DNA of 64,000 bases from Linderina pennispora (Eukaryota; Kickxellomycota; Kickxellomycetes; Kickxellales; Kickxellaceae). A program made the position numbers and the translations under genes. Positions 9,164 to 19,278 of this stretch are shown piece after piece. Every line of letters begins with the position of its first letter. The stretch's first letter is position 1. The notes beneath the pieces were generated by a model that saw nothing but the letters and a program-made list of their open reading frames with translations, was not told the DNA's origin and did not search any database. Location of the stretch: assembly GCF_002104995.1 (NCBI RefSeq), contig NW_024468255.1, positions 1 to 64,000 of the forward strand, given 5' to 3'.

Positions 9164-10474
9164 TTAGATGATAGTGATATTGTGCTGCTTGCGGAACTCG
9201 TCCAGGTTGACCACCTTCCCCTGCCGGCGTGCCTCCTCGGCGGCAAAGACAACAAGGTACGAGTCAAGCGAGTTCAAGGCGTCCGACGACATAAAGCTCT
9301 GGTTGTTGTGTGCAACCGCATCGACAAATGCCGTGATCACCCCCATGTCACCACCTCCATGGCCAGCCAGGCTGCCAGTGACCAGCTGGGGCGTGTGCTT
9401 GGTCTTTTGCCCAGTCAGAAAGTCGTAGACTTCGATCGACTCGTTGCCGTCGCCTACCAGCTCGCCCTTGGAGCCAAAGATGCGTGTCTTGCGCACACAA
9501 ATCTCCTCGGTGAAGGCAACCATGGAGAACGAGACGTACTTGTTGCCGGTGAATTCCATATTTACCACTTGGTTGTCACACACGTCGTTGTCGCACTCGT
9601 ACACGCACCGGCCATAGGGGCCAGCGGCTAGGGCCTTGTGGACGTTTTCGATGTCGACAATATCGGTGATGCCATCCACCGGCCACCCAGTGTGTCCCTT
9701 CTCAATGGGCTCGAGATAGATCTTCTTGGCCGAGTACGCGCAGTTCTGCTCGTGTGGGCAGTCCAGGCACTTGGTGGCACCCTGTGCCTCTGCTGGCTTC
9801 TTGTCCTTGGTAAAGTGAGACAGCCCGCCGAACGACGACACCTTGGTGCACTGAGCCTTGTCGCCGAGGAAATACAGCAGGATATCGATGTCGTGGCAGC
9901 TCTTGGACATTAGTGAAAACGAGGATTCAGCCTCCTTGCGCCAGTTACCACGTACATACGAGTGGGCAAAGTGGTAGTGTCCGACTGGCTCCATGTGCTG
10001 AATCCCGGCGATATCGCCTAGCGCACCCGAGTCGATGATCTCCTTGATCTTCTGGTTATAGGCTGTATACCTCAGCACATGGGAAACACCTAGAATGATG
10101 TTGTTGCGGCGTACAGCGTCGTACACCTCCTTGCAGTCGTCAATTTCGGTTGCCATGGGCTTCTCCAAGAGAATGTGATAGCCCTTGTTGGCAAATGCTA
10201 CTGCCACTTCCTTGTGCAGGCGGTCGATGACGCAGATGAGCACGGCGTCGGCAATCTTGGGTGCATTCAGCAGGTCCTCCCATGATGAGTAGCAGGACGA
10301 GTCGTCCAGAGAAAGCTTCTTGGCAAGCGACCTCAGACGTACAGAGGAGCGGCTGGCAAGCTGAACGACCTGCATTCGCGACGATTGCTGCGCGTAGGTG
10401 CTGTAGATGGTGCCGCGGTTGCCGCAGCCGACAATGGCGACCTTGACGGGGAGGCTTGGCGAGGCTTGAGTCAT
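9164..10474 (-). CDS. Gfo/Idh/MocA family NAD(P)-dependent oxidoreductase
   Basis: 436 aa. The N-terminal Rossmann fold has the dinucleotide motif VAIVGCGNRG (residues ~12-21). Near residue 105 is the family's EKPMATEIDDC segment, whose Lys is the usual substrate/cofactor-contacting residue. The C-terminal half is the alpha/beta substrate domain, with H-D residues in KSCHDIDILLYFLGD near residue 195. A Cys cluster (CLDCPHEQNCAYS, ~240-252) resembles the extra segment of sugar/inositol-dehydrogenase-like members found in bacteria. It likely oxidises a sugar, sugar acid or inositol; the substrate cannot be read from sequence. Cytosolic (no signal peptide). Its last codons were carried into the duplication at 49695. 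A TATA box lies at 10581-10588. Confidence 0.85.
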   Translation of the reverse strand: MTQASPSLPVKVAIVGCGNRGTIYSTYAQQSSRMQVVQLASRSSVRLRSLAKKLSLDDSSCYSSWEDLLNAPKIADAVLICVIDRLHKEVAVAFANKGYHILLEKPMATEIDDCKEVYDAVRRNNIILGVSHVLRYTAYNQKIKEIIDSGALGDIAGIQHMEPVGHYHFAHSYVRGNWRKEAESSFSLMSKSCHDIDILLYFLGDKAQCTKVSSFGGLSHFTKDKKPAEAQGATKCLDCPHEQNCAYSAKKIYLEPIEKGHTGWPVDGITDIVDIENVHKALAAGPYGRCVYECDNDVCDNQVVNMEFTGNKYVSFSMVAFTEEICVRKTRIFGSKGELVGDGNESIEVYDFLTGQKTKHTPQLVTGSLAGHGGGDMGVITAFVDAVAHNNQSFMSSDALNSLDSYLVVFAAEEARRQGKVVNLDEFRKQHNITII

Positions 10475-10580
10475 GTTTATCGGGAAAGCAAATCGAGGTG
10501 TGTACTGTTAACGAATCGAAGTGTTTGGAATGAATGATCTTGTAATGAAGCAACAGCCAGGTGGAGGAAACTTGTGGGGA

Positions 10581-10588
10581 TTTATATA
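10581..10588 (-). promoter_or_regulatory. TATA box of the oxidoreductase gene
   Basis: TATATAAA on the minus strand about 110 bp upstream of the start codon of the Gfo/Idh/MocA gene. Confidence 0.6.
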
Positions 10589-10680
10589 CTTGGAGATTAG
10601 ATGAAACATCTGCGATGTATCTGTCGATTTGGAGCAGGGGACAGCATCGACGAGTAGTGATGACCATGGGCGCCAATCTC

Positions 10681-10726
10681 CCATATATGGATCATTAGTA
10701 CATGTGTGGCAATCTCCCATATATGG
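10681..10726. promoter_or_regulatory. Paired CArG boxes (CCATATATGG) in a tandem repeat
   Basis: Two perfect CC(A/T)6GG palindromes at 10681-10690 and 10717-10726, each inside a repeated CAATCTCCCATATATGGATC unit 36 bp apart. CArG boxes bind MADS-box factors of the SRF/Mcm1/Rlm1 type. They lie ~100-150 bp upstream of the oxidoreductase TATA box and far from the next plus-strand gene, so they most likely control the oxidoreductase. Confidence 0.55.
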
Positions 10727-11396
10727 ATCATTCTCGCATGTGGAAATCCGCACAAAGAGATAGTGCAAAGGATGTGCCAGTACACGATTATGTGATTGGT
10801 AAGGTAAAAATCATCTATATCACAAGTAATCAGATCAAACACTTAATGTACCAGTGGGAATACATAGGCACAGCCCAGGTGCTCCAGCATGCTGATATGC
10901 ATTCAATTGCAACTGTCCTGAACATTACGCACATGCGGGAATGGTGTGGTAGATGCTGTCTTCGCCCATGCTGTCCACTCTGCGGTGTATTATTATCCCT
11001 TTATTAGATTCCGCTTGTAGGTGGACTAGCAGATCAACGGTGTGTGAGTCGCTAATATATATAAAAAATCTCATAGCTGTAAAAGATATCAGAAACCATG
11101 ACCGCATAGACACCCCAGCAAGGAGTTCACTACGCACACAATTTCAGGGGGAGCTGCAGGGCTGTCTGATTTGCAGCAAGGCGTTTTTCAGATGTCCCCG
11201 CCTATGGCGCCTGAGCTGATTTTTGCCTTGTTCTGCTCTGACTACCAGGTGTCACGGCCAATTGTTGCGTGGCAAAAATAGTCAGTGCCTGAATGATCTA
11301 AAAATGGCTCTGAGCATGGCTGTCCAAGATGCCAGTGTGTGCTTTCCTCCATATTTGAAACCCAGATATCGCTCACCATACCTGGTTACCGTCTTG
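10727..11396. other. Intergenic region
   Basis: Divergent promoter space between the oxidoreductase and the CBM-repeat gene. Several overlapping ORFs on both strands look like chance; nothing else recognised. Confidence 0.6.
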
Positions 11397-11404
11397 TATA
11401 AAAG
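11397..11404 (+). promoter_or_regulatory. TATA box of the triple-CBM gene
   Basis: TATAAAAG 100 bp upstream of the ATG at 11504. The leader just before the start carries a short ACAGCAAC tandem repeat (11474-11501). Confidence 0.65.
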
Positions 11405-11503
11405 AACCACATCTGTATATGCAGTTTGCGATTCACGCATCATCCACAACACAAAGCACTCTTTTCTTCTACTACAGCAACACAGCAACACAGCAACACA
11501 GAA

Positions 11504-12145
11504 ATGGCTCTCTACACTGCTACTCTCCTTCTGATTGCCTCTTCTCTCGGCTTCATGGCCAGCGCTGCTGACTGCTCTGGCAACCAGTCGATGTGCCCTA
11601 ACGGTGTCGATGGTGTCTCTTCAACCTACCTCCAGTGCGACAGCTGGAGCGGCACCTGGCAGACACAGAGCTGCGCCAGCGGCCAGGTCTGCTACGCCAA
11701 CCCGAACAAGCCTGGAACCGCCATGTGTGGATTCCCTGGCGCCAGCACCCAGAAGAGGAACCAGGCGCCAAACAACGGCAACACCAATGCCCGCCAGTGC
11801 AATGGAAATGAGTCAAAGTGCCCGAACGGAGCTGACGGTGTTTCAGCTACCTACTGGCAATGCGACAACTGGAGCGGAACGTGGCAGACGCAGACATGCG
11901 CCAATGGCCAGGTGTGCTATGCTAATCCGAACAAGCCTGGCACTACCATGTGCGGCATGCCTAGCACTGCTGGCAATACTGGCGCCGGCCAATGCGCTGG
12001 AAACACTGCAAAGTGCGTCTCTGCCGGCCAGACTGGCGATTACCTGCAGTGTGAGAGCTGGAGTGGCCAATTCAAGAATGCTGCTTGCCAGGGCGGCCTC
12101 AAGTGCTACAACAACGCTGCTGGCACCGGTGTGTACTGCAACTGA
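11504..12145 (+). CDS. Secreted protein with three CBM19-like chitin-binding repeats
   Basis: 213 aa. Begins with a clear signal peptide (MALYTATLLLIASSLGFMASA). The mature part is three Cys-rich repeats of ~50-58 residues, each with six Cys and a shared core (YLQCDSWSGTWQTQSC, then GQVCYANP in repeats 1-2), joined by Asn/Gly/Thr linkers. The pattern fits a CBM19-type carbohydrate-binding module, suggesting a secreted, non-catalytic chitin/cell-wall binder; the family assignment is by pattern only. Repeats 1 and 2 are nearly identical, repeat 3 is divergent, pointing to a recent internal duplication. The first linker contains a dibasic site (TQKRN) that Kex2 could cleave, releasing single- and double-module forms. 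The ATG was chosen because upstream codons in frame lie in the leader. Confidence 0.8.
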   Translation: MALYTATLLLIASSLGFMASAADCSGNQSMCPNGVDGVSSTYLQCDSWSGTWQTQSCASGQVCYANPNKPGTAMCGFPGASTQKRNQAPNNGNTNARQCNGNESKCPNGADGVSATYWQCDNWSGTWQTQTCANGQVCYANPNKPGTTMCGMPSTAGNTGAGQCAGNTAKCVSAGQTGDYLQCESWSGQFKNAACQGGLKCYNNAAGTGVYCN

Positions 12146-12986
12146 GTAAAAGCTAGTGCATTTCTATACAGTTATTCAAGTATATATCTTTTATCCTCTA
12201 TTCATAAAATAAACGCATTGATAGACATTTTTGCAGCTAGTTTATTTTGTATCTGCTGTCTTGTTTAGATTACTTATAGCATTGTGAATTGCGATAGGCA
12301 GTTGCAGCCAGGTAATGAATCACCAACCACGTAATGGATTGGTCTGCTAGTTAAATTCACCATATGGTTGGGCCAAATACAAGCATTCACTGGTTATACT
12401 GTAAAGACAGCTGGCACTGAGTGCGTCAAATCCAAAGTTAAAGAAATCTTAAAGCTTCCAATATCAGAGTACTGGAAAGAGAGGCTAGTCTACTTTGGAA
12501 ATGCTTACCATTTGTAATACCGGTACTTTGCGAATGCGACACACATCCAGGGAATACAGGGGTAACGGTGCAGAGGATGCTCGAGAGGACGAAGGGTGAC
12601 TCGAGGACCAGGTTGTGTGGCCTTTTTGGACCACATAGGCGGGATGTCAGGAGAATAGGGGGACTAGAAAGAGCTGTGAGCGTCTTGGGCTCCCAGTGCT
12701 TATCCAGTGTCTGGCCGCTATCTCCCAGCCAATGATTGTACATGATTGCACCTGATTTCCAATCACCGCTAATTTGAGGAGATTTTGAAAGCAGTAAGGC
12801 CCAGAAAATGGCACACATGAGCAAGGTGCATTGTGGTTGTGTCGTCATCAAAATAGCAGATTGATTTAAAAGGCGCCTGCCGGGGGAGGATAAAATCTAA
12901 CAATCGAACAAGTTGCAAACTGAATCTTTGCAAGAATCTCATCTATCCTACTGCTTCGAACTCCCATTTCTAAGCTATTATTTTCC
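12146..12986. other. Intergenic region
   Basis: 841 bp without a convincing gene; a 137-codon minus-strand ORF (12438-12851) has no recognisable feature and is probably chance. The last ~80 bp are the pyrimidine-rich leader of the next gene. Confidence 0.6.
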
Positions 12987-15900
12987 ATGAACGAGTATCG
13001 CGAGAGCCTTCTCTTTTACGTCAACGGCGAGCGCCGCATCATCCAGTCGGGCTCCATGGACATGACGATGTCGCTGGCCAACTATCTCCGCAGCGAGGGA
13101 CTGACCGGCACAAAGCTGGGCTGTAATGAGGGTGTGTGCAGTGCCTGCACCGTCATGCTGTCAAAGTTTGACACCGTCGAGAACAGGGTCGAGAACCTGG
13201 CCATCAACAGCTGCTTGACACCACTGTATGCGCTGGATGGCAAGCACGTCACCACCATCGAGGGCATTGGCTCGCCGACCTACCCGCACCCAGTGCAGGA
13301 ACGCATCGCCCTGTTGCACGGCACGCAGTGCGGGTTCTGCTCGCCTGGGTTCTCAATGTCGCTCTACGCTCTGCTCAGGAACAACCCGCACGAGCTGCCC
13401 ACCGAGGCCGAGATCGAGGAGTGCCTGGCTGGGAACCTGTGCCGCTGCACTGGCTACCGCCCCATCCTGGATGCGGCAAAGACGCTGGCGCGGGACAACC
13501 GCTGGAACCAGGGTGGTGCTGGCTGTGGTAGGGTTGATTGCTGCAAGCTCAAGGCTGAGAATGGCGCTTCCCCGTGTCATGAAAAAAGCAAATTCCGTCA
13601 ATACAACGCATCTCAGGAGCTTATTTTCCCTCCGGCGCTTGTCCGCTATGCCAAAGCACAGATCGACGGCGATGCAGAGCAGTGCATGGGGGGTTTGCGT
13701 CTTGCATCAGCCTCTAGCACAACCCTTGTATATCGGCCTATGACAATGGGGGGCGTGCAAGACATATTCTCCAGACATCACCACGCGGCACTTGTTGCTG
13801 GAAACACTGCATTCCGCCTCCAGAGCTATGCGGACCTGGCGAGGAGTCCACATGTGTACATTGGCGACATTGTGGAGCTGCAGGAACTACATCTTTCTAA
13901 CGAGGGACAGGAGCTGGTTGTTGGTGGATGTGTCACGCTGGCGCAACTGCTGCAAAAAGTCCAGACCATTAACAGACTTGGTGCTCTGCGCGACTGTCTG
14001 GCACGTATTGGCAACCCGCATGTGCGCAATGCGGCAACTGTGGGTGGCCACATTGCCGCCATACCCTCCTCATCAGACCTTATCCCTGTGCTGCTCGTTC
14101 TACACGCAGCGGTTAGCCTACAGCACGCTATTTCGGGAGTGCAACGCACAGTCAGTCTGGATAGATACCTGCATGATGGTGCTGGTCTAGCCGACGGCGA
14201 GATCATCATGCACATACACATCCCACTGAACTTGCCTTCAGCGGCAAGTGGTGCACTGGTGTTTGTTCACTCGCAGAAGCAGTCGATGCGCAAGGCTAAT
14301 GACTCAACAATCGTGAGCTGTGGCATGCGTGTGAGCATCGACCCTGCTACATTCAGGGTTCTGGATGCAAGCTTCGTATTTGCTGGTCTTGAACGAAGGC
14401 ACTTTGTCGCCCAGGAGACAGCTAGCTTGGCCCATGGAGCGGACTGGTCAGACAGCGGCTTTATCAACAGCACACTGCTTGAGACGTGTGCACAAGAGGC
14501 CGCATCAGCATTAGCTGACAATGTCGACAGGCCCAAGTACCGCGTATCACTTGCTGCCAGCCTGCTGTACCAGTTCTGGATGGCATCGTGCAAGGAATTT
14601 GGCATTGACCATGGGCTCGGACCACGCATTCCAGACGACTATTTGGCGTACACGCAGCCCAGGTCCATGATCTCAGAACAGGCATTTGTACCAGTTGAGG
14701 AGAAAGCGATCATCGGTAAGGGCGAGCCGCACCTATCGGCGCTCAAGCACACAACTGGACAGGCAGTATATGTTGACGACATGCCACCAGTCCACGGTGA
14801 GCTCTCTGTTGGTTTGGTGCTGTCGACACGCTCGCACGCCCGAATCCTGTCGATTGACCCATCGCCAGCACTGGGCATGGAGGGTGTCTATCCCAAGCTG
14901 TTCACTGCCTCTGATATACCTGGCAAAAATGTCTGGAACCTTTGGCAGGACGAGGAAATCCTCGCATCCAAGGAAGTGCATTTTCACGGCCAGATTATTG
15001 CCGCTGTTGCCGCCAAAGACCGCGAGACTGCTAGACGCGCCGCAGCCGCTGTTGTGATCGAGTACGAGGACCTCCCTGCAATCTACTCGATCGACCAGGC
15101 CATCGAACAAGAGTCGTTCTTTGAGGAAGTCAGCGAGATTGAGTGTGGGGATGTCGAGGCTGCGTTTGCCAGCGCTGATTATGTATTCGAAGGAGAGGCG
15201 CGGTGCGGCGCTCAGGAGCATCTGTATATGGAGCCGCAAGCGTTTCTGGTTGTCCCAAAGGGCGAGGATGACGAGTACGATGTTTTTGCGACCACCCAGT
15301 CATTGCAGAGTTCGCAGCTTACAGTTGCATCAGCGCTTGGTGTTCCGGCTAACCGCATTGCCTGCCGTGCTAAGCGTCTTGGCGGAGGATTCGGAGGCAA
15401 GGACGGCGTCCCTGCGCATTATGCATCCATTGCTGCGATTGTAGCGCAAGGTACCAAGAAGGCTGCTCGTCTAGTGCTCCCGCGTGACCAGGATATGAAG
15501 ACCACAGGCCACAGGCATCCGTTTTTGGGCAAATGGAAGGTTGGCGTAATGCAGGATGGCCGTATTGTCGGACATAAAGTGGAGGCCTTCAGTAACGGTG
15601 GTCATTCGCACGACTACTCGGTTTTGGTCATGCGTGCTTGTCTGTCGTCGCTTGATGGCTGCTACTACAGCCCCAATTCGCATTTTATTGGGAAAGTGTG
15701 CAGGACTAACATCACCAGCATGACTGCATTCAGGGGGTTCGGCATGTGTCAGTCCGAGTACATTACCGAGTCGATGATGACTGAGGTCGCTGAGAGGCTG
15801 GGTATGGATGCCGACTTGTTCCACCGAATCAATTTGTACAAGGAGGGTGACCTGAATCCATCAGGACACCCTATGCACGACTGGACGGTGCCGCAAATGT

Positions 15901-16994
15901 TTGACGAGATCCAACAGTCGGCCGAGTACGTGAAGCGCAAAGTTGCCGTCGACGAGTACAACAAGCAGTCGATGTTCAGAAAGCGAGGTATTGCACTGGT
16001 CCCAACCAAACACGGTATTACCAATGGTATCCGCGAGATGCTCGAAGCAGCAGCGCTGGTACACATACACCTCGACGGCAGTGTCATGGTGCACCACCAT
16101 GGCGTGGAAATGGGTCAGGGACTGCACACCAAGATGGCCATGATTGCAGCAGATACCCTGGGTGTACCGCTGAGCTCAGTGTATATACCAGGTTCATCTA
16201 CGGAGGTTCTCGCAAATCCAACGCCATCGTCCGCATCGATTTCGACAGACCTCAATGGTGGCGCTGTTCTGAAGGCATGTAAAGCCTTGGCCAGCCGTCT
16301 ACAGCCATATCGCGAACGCATGCCTAACAGCGACTTCTCAGCTGTGGTCAGAGCCGCATTCGCTGACCAGGTTGACCTGTCTGAGCGGGCATTCTTCAAC
16401 ATTGACACGATCCCCGAGGATTTTGCCAACAAGCGTGGTTTCAACTTCAACTACTTCACTCAAGGCGTGGCGATTGCCGAGGTGGAGCTGGACACATTGA
16501 CCGGAGCCCACACTGCCCACCGTGTCGACATACTCATGGATGTCGGTCGCTCGCTCAACAAGGCTGTGGATATTGGGCAAATTGAAGGCGCATTCATGCA
16601 GGGCGTTGGATGGTGCACGACCGAAGAGCTGATGCTTGACACTTCCAGTGGTGCGCTGAGTACTAACCGCCTGGGTCTGTACCGGGTGCCTACATGCATG
16701 GATATCCCGCGTGATTTCCGTGTGGCGATTCTGGAAGGCGTCGAGTACAAGCATCTGAACAACATCCATTCGTCACGAGCTGTGGGCGAGCCGCCCCTGT
16801 TCCTTGGCTCGTCAGTGTTCTTTGGGCTGCGGGAGGCGGTCAAGGCGGCTAGAGTCAGTCACGGTACCCTGCACATGGATATCCCAGCTACAGTCGAAAC
16901 ACTGCGCATGGCTTGTGACGATGGCATCACCACCATTGCTGACAAACTCGAGGAGCAGGGAAAACTGGCAAAGCCTACTATTCAGCGCATTTAG
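12987..16994 (+). CDS. Xanthine dehydrogenase/aldehyde oxidase family molybdenum hydroxylase
   Basis: 1335 aa, full length for the family. N-terminal plant-type [2Fe-2S] domain (LGCNEGVCSACTVM), then the second [2Fe-2S] helical domain (CGFCSPG and GNLCRCTGYRP). FAD domain around residues 240-560 (IGNPHVRNAATVGGHIA). Molybdopterin domain from ~590 to the end. Active-site residues seen: R916 in TAFRGFG and the catalytic base E1268 in AVGEPPLFLGS. At the position of the purine-binding Glu of classical xanthine dehydrogenases (FGGKE) this protein has D806 (FGGKDG), and GMCQ replaces the usual GGPQ after the FRGF motif. These suggest an altered substrate range, such as the nicotinate hydroxylase (HxnS-like) branch or another N-heterocycle hydroxylase. 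Cytosolic, needs Moco, Fe-S and FAD. Intronless; no neighbouring purine-pathway genes. Confidence 0.88.
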   Translation: MNEYRESLLFYVNGERRIIQSGSMDMTMSLANYLRSEGLTGTKLGCNEGVCSACTVMLSKFDTVENRVENLAINSCLTPLYALDGKHVTTIEGIGSPTYPHPVQERIALLHGTQCGFCSPGFSMSLYALLRNNPHELPTEAEIEECLAGNLCRCTGYRPILDAAKTLARDNRWNQGGAGCGRVDCCKLKAENGASPCHEKSKFRQYNASQELIFPPALVRYAKAQIDGDAEQCMGGLRLASASSTTLVYRPMTMGGVQDIFSRHHHAALVAGNTAFRLQSYADLARSPHVYIGDIVELQELHLSNEGQELVVGGCVTLAQLLQKVQTINRLGALRDCLARIGNPHVRNAATVGGHIAAIPSSSDLIPVLLVLHAAVSLQHAISGVQRTVSLDRYLHDGAGLADGEIIMHIHIPLNLPSAASGALVFVHSQKQSMRKANDSTIVSCGMRVSIDPATFRVLDASFVFAGLERRHFVAQETASLAHGADWSDSGFINSTLLETCAQEAASALADNVDRPKYRVSLAASLLYQFWMASCKEFGIDHGLGPRIPDDYLAYTQPRSMISEQAFVPVEEKAIIGKGEPHLSALKHTTGQAVYVDDMPPVHGELSVGLVLSTRSHARILSIDPSPALGMEGVYPKLFTASDIPGKNVWNLWQDEEILASKEVHFHGQIIAAVAAKDRETARRAAAAVVIEYEDLPAIYSIDQAIEQESFFEEVSEIECGDVEAAFASADYVFEGEARCGAQEHLYMEPQAFLVVPKGEDDEYDVFATTQSLQSSQLTVASALGVPANRIACRAKRLGGGFGGKDGVPAHYASIAAIVAQGTKKAARLVLPRDQDMKTTGHRHPFLGKWKVGVMQDGRIVGHKVEAFSNGGHSHDYSVLVMRACLSSLDGCYYSPNSHFIGKVCRTNITSMTAFRGFGMCQSEYITESMMTEVAERLGMDADLFHRINLYKEGDLNPSGHPMHDWTVPQMFDEIQQSAEYVKRKVAVDEYNKQSMFRKRGIALVPTKHGITNGIREMLEAAALVHIHLDGSVMVHHHGVEMGQGLHTKMAMIAADTLGVPLSSVYIPGSSTEVLANPTPSSASISTDLNGGAVLKACKALASRLQPYRERMPNSDFSAVVRAAFADQVDLSERAFFNIDTIPEDFANKRGFNFNYFTQGVAIAEVELDTLTGAHTAHRVDILMDVGRSLNKAVDIGQIEGAFMQGVGWCTTEELMLDTSSGALSTNRLGLYRVPTCMDIPRDFRVAILEGVEYKHLNNIHSSRAVGEPPLFLGSSVFFGLREAVKAARVSHGTLHMDIPATVETLRMACDDGITTIADKLEEQGKLAKPTIQRI

Positions 16995-17359
16995 TCGCGC
17001 CACAGTCTGCGTATGCTGGAAATCGCCAGTGGATGTGTGGTTAATAAATACCAAAGATATAGTAGCAAGCAGTCTGGCTGCGCCTGACATTTTGTCTGCA
17101 AGTAGCAGTCACCAAGACGAGCCTGAATGAGTAGTTGGCTGGACTATATGCCTAGTTGCGGAATAATTACCATACCGCAAAGCGGTAGGTATGATTTCAG
17201 TCTTGGAACCGCAGCATGGAAATGGACGATCTCTTTGCTGGTTAATGGCTCAACCTTACTTCAATGCTCAGGACCACTGCAGTTTTCTGTTTATTTTCTG
17301 AACCTCCAAAGTTATTTCTCTCAGCTCCCTCCAGCAACTGCCACTACCTATTTTGCGCC
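16995..17359. other. Intergenic region
   Basis: 365 bp between the molybdenum hydroxylase and the F-box-like locus. No gene or clear signal seen. Confidence 0.5.
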
Positions 17360-19278
17360 ATGCCTTCGCTCGCTCAGAATCTGCCTATGCTTATCCTCGA
17401 GAGGATTGTAGATGTGTACGTCGGCGATATCATTCCCGATGATCCCACCATTGGTGCTTGCTTCTGCAAACCCTATATTCGCATCGCTGCCCTACTTGCT
17501 ACCTGTCACTGGTGGCGAGAGGCTGCACTAGATAAATTTTACAAAGGTAGCTGGTTTTGCGGCGTGAATGAATGCCATTATTGTGATCTGATTGATTGCT
17601 GTGAGCGTACAGTGACATGCGAACTGAAAGGGCAAATGCCTGCTGGGGATATCATGCACATGAAGAAATCTAGTCTCCATTGGAAAATTGGCGATATCAT
17701 GGACGGCACAGCGAATCTGATGTTCATGAATCCTCCACTCAACCAGGTTTTCCCCAACGTGTCAGCTCTCGATCTATTCGTCAATGAGTGGGATGGATAG
17801 CTGGGTAGCAGCATGTTTAATGAAACATCACATGCAGAGAATTTCTGCAGCAAAATATGAAGGGTTTTCCAAACCTGAGAGGCATCGAGCTATACGGATA
17901 TCCTGGCTTCGAGGATATCATATGATGTTCGTTCATTCGTGTTCTACTTTCAGGCTTGTGTTCTCAAGCAACCTCAATCCATCTCCGCGGGTTTCACCAA
18001 CCAAATCTTGATAATATCCCTTTCAGCAGAACCGACATACGCAGCCTATCACTCAACATCCCGAACACAGGTTCACCAACTATTGAGGTGATCTGCCGCA
18101 GCACAGTCACGCTTGAGTATCTTTATATCTCTAGCGACTCACACAAGGTGTTTACCAAAACTATTTTCACTGACGACAGTACACAAATAGCGTACCCACG
18201 CGTTCGGTCCCTTCAGATATACTTTAATTTATGCTGGGTGTCTGCTGATTCTATATTCCTTGATTCGCCAGGTGGTTCCCCCTTTCCAGCCCTAGAGAAG
18301 CTGGAATATTGGTCACCCTATCCATTCAACAACGATGTACTCTTCAAGGGAAACAGTGAACCACTTATAAGCCTAACGCTTCGTTTGGATCCGCGATCAG
18401 CTTTGGTCTTAAACAATCACGGTGTTTTTAGCGCTAGCCGGTTCCCCGTACTGGAATATCTCAATACACGGATATCGCTTAGTGATGCGGATGTCGCCCT
18501 CAATGAGGATACCAGGTCGGTCCTCCTCTTGGGCGCAAAAGCTCAGACTATAAAAAGCGTCTCAGCTTACTGCGATTTCGACCAACTGGGGATTTCGATT
18601 GATAGCTTTGGGCATAATATCACCATCCTCGACATCCCGACCATTCGATTCACTCTCCGGTGGACTGTTCAGCTGATAAAAGTATTGCCCTTTTTACGAC
18701 GGATGGCAACTGGAATCGAGATCACCGATGAGCTGCGTAGCGCTGACCAGACGCATAGCAGGTGCATTGGCAAGTGCCGCCATAGCTGGGGATTGGACGA
18801 TCTATCCAGTGGTGGCACAGAGGGGCTGGTGGATACAGAAACAGACAAGGGCTTGGAAAATACCAGTAACGAAGGCAGCGGCTATTCACAAGATAGTTAT
18901 GACCGGTATTACAACGGTGGCTGCAGCTGTGACGATCTCCTTTGTGAGTTCCTGTTCGACCATTTGGATATTGTCTACTCAGAAATGGATTTCATGGATG
19001 AGATCTATACAGAGTGCTACCCTCTGTCCAATACTCTGGATATTTTGGACAAAGAACCCTACAAGAGCGAGCCGATGGCTAATTCGAAGATGATTGCCAT
19101 TCTAGTCGCACTCTGCCCAAGCATTCAGCGTGACCAAACCAACTGGTTAACGAACCAACGCCATGGTGATTCCTTGCTTGCACTAGATAAATTTATACCT
19201 CGAGCTGAGGTGGAAGAAACAAGGCACCATGCAAGCTTTATGCATCGTCTCGAGCGTGTAGGCTCTGCTATTCTATAG
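17360..19278 (+). pseudogene. F-box/LRR-like protein, interrupted (pseudogene or unannotated introns)
   Basis: The N-terminal part (17360-17800, 146 codons) starts with an F-box-like helix (LPMLILERIVDVYVGD, then ALLATCHWWREAAL). The C-terminal part (17956-19278) is a leucine-rich body (VRSLQIYFNL, FPALEKLEYW, FPVLEYLNTRI) resembling the intact relative at 20109-21782. Between them all three frames are interrupted: frame-matching coding (PNLRGIELYGYPGFEDII) is visible near 17869-17920 but is followed by TGA. One acceptor-like CTACTTTCAG (17944-17953) sits right where the C-terminal frame resumes, so two short introns could rescue the gene; otherwise it is broken by frameshifts. F-box proteins recruit SCF substrates; the target is unknown. 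The C-terminal half also has an acidic insert and a CSCDDLLCEF segment. Confidence 0.55.

Noticed and set aside
12438-12851. 137-codon minus-strand ORF
   Set aside because: No recognisable feature, and it lies in promoter space of the molybdenum hydroxylase.
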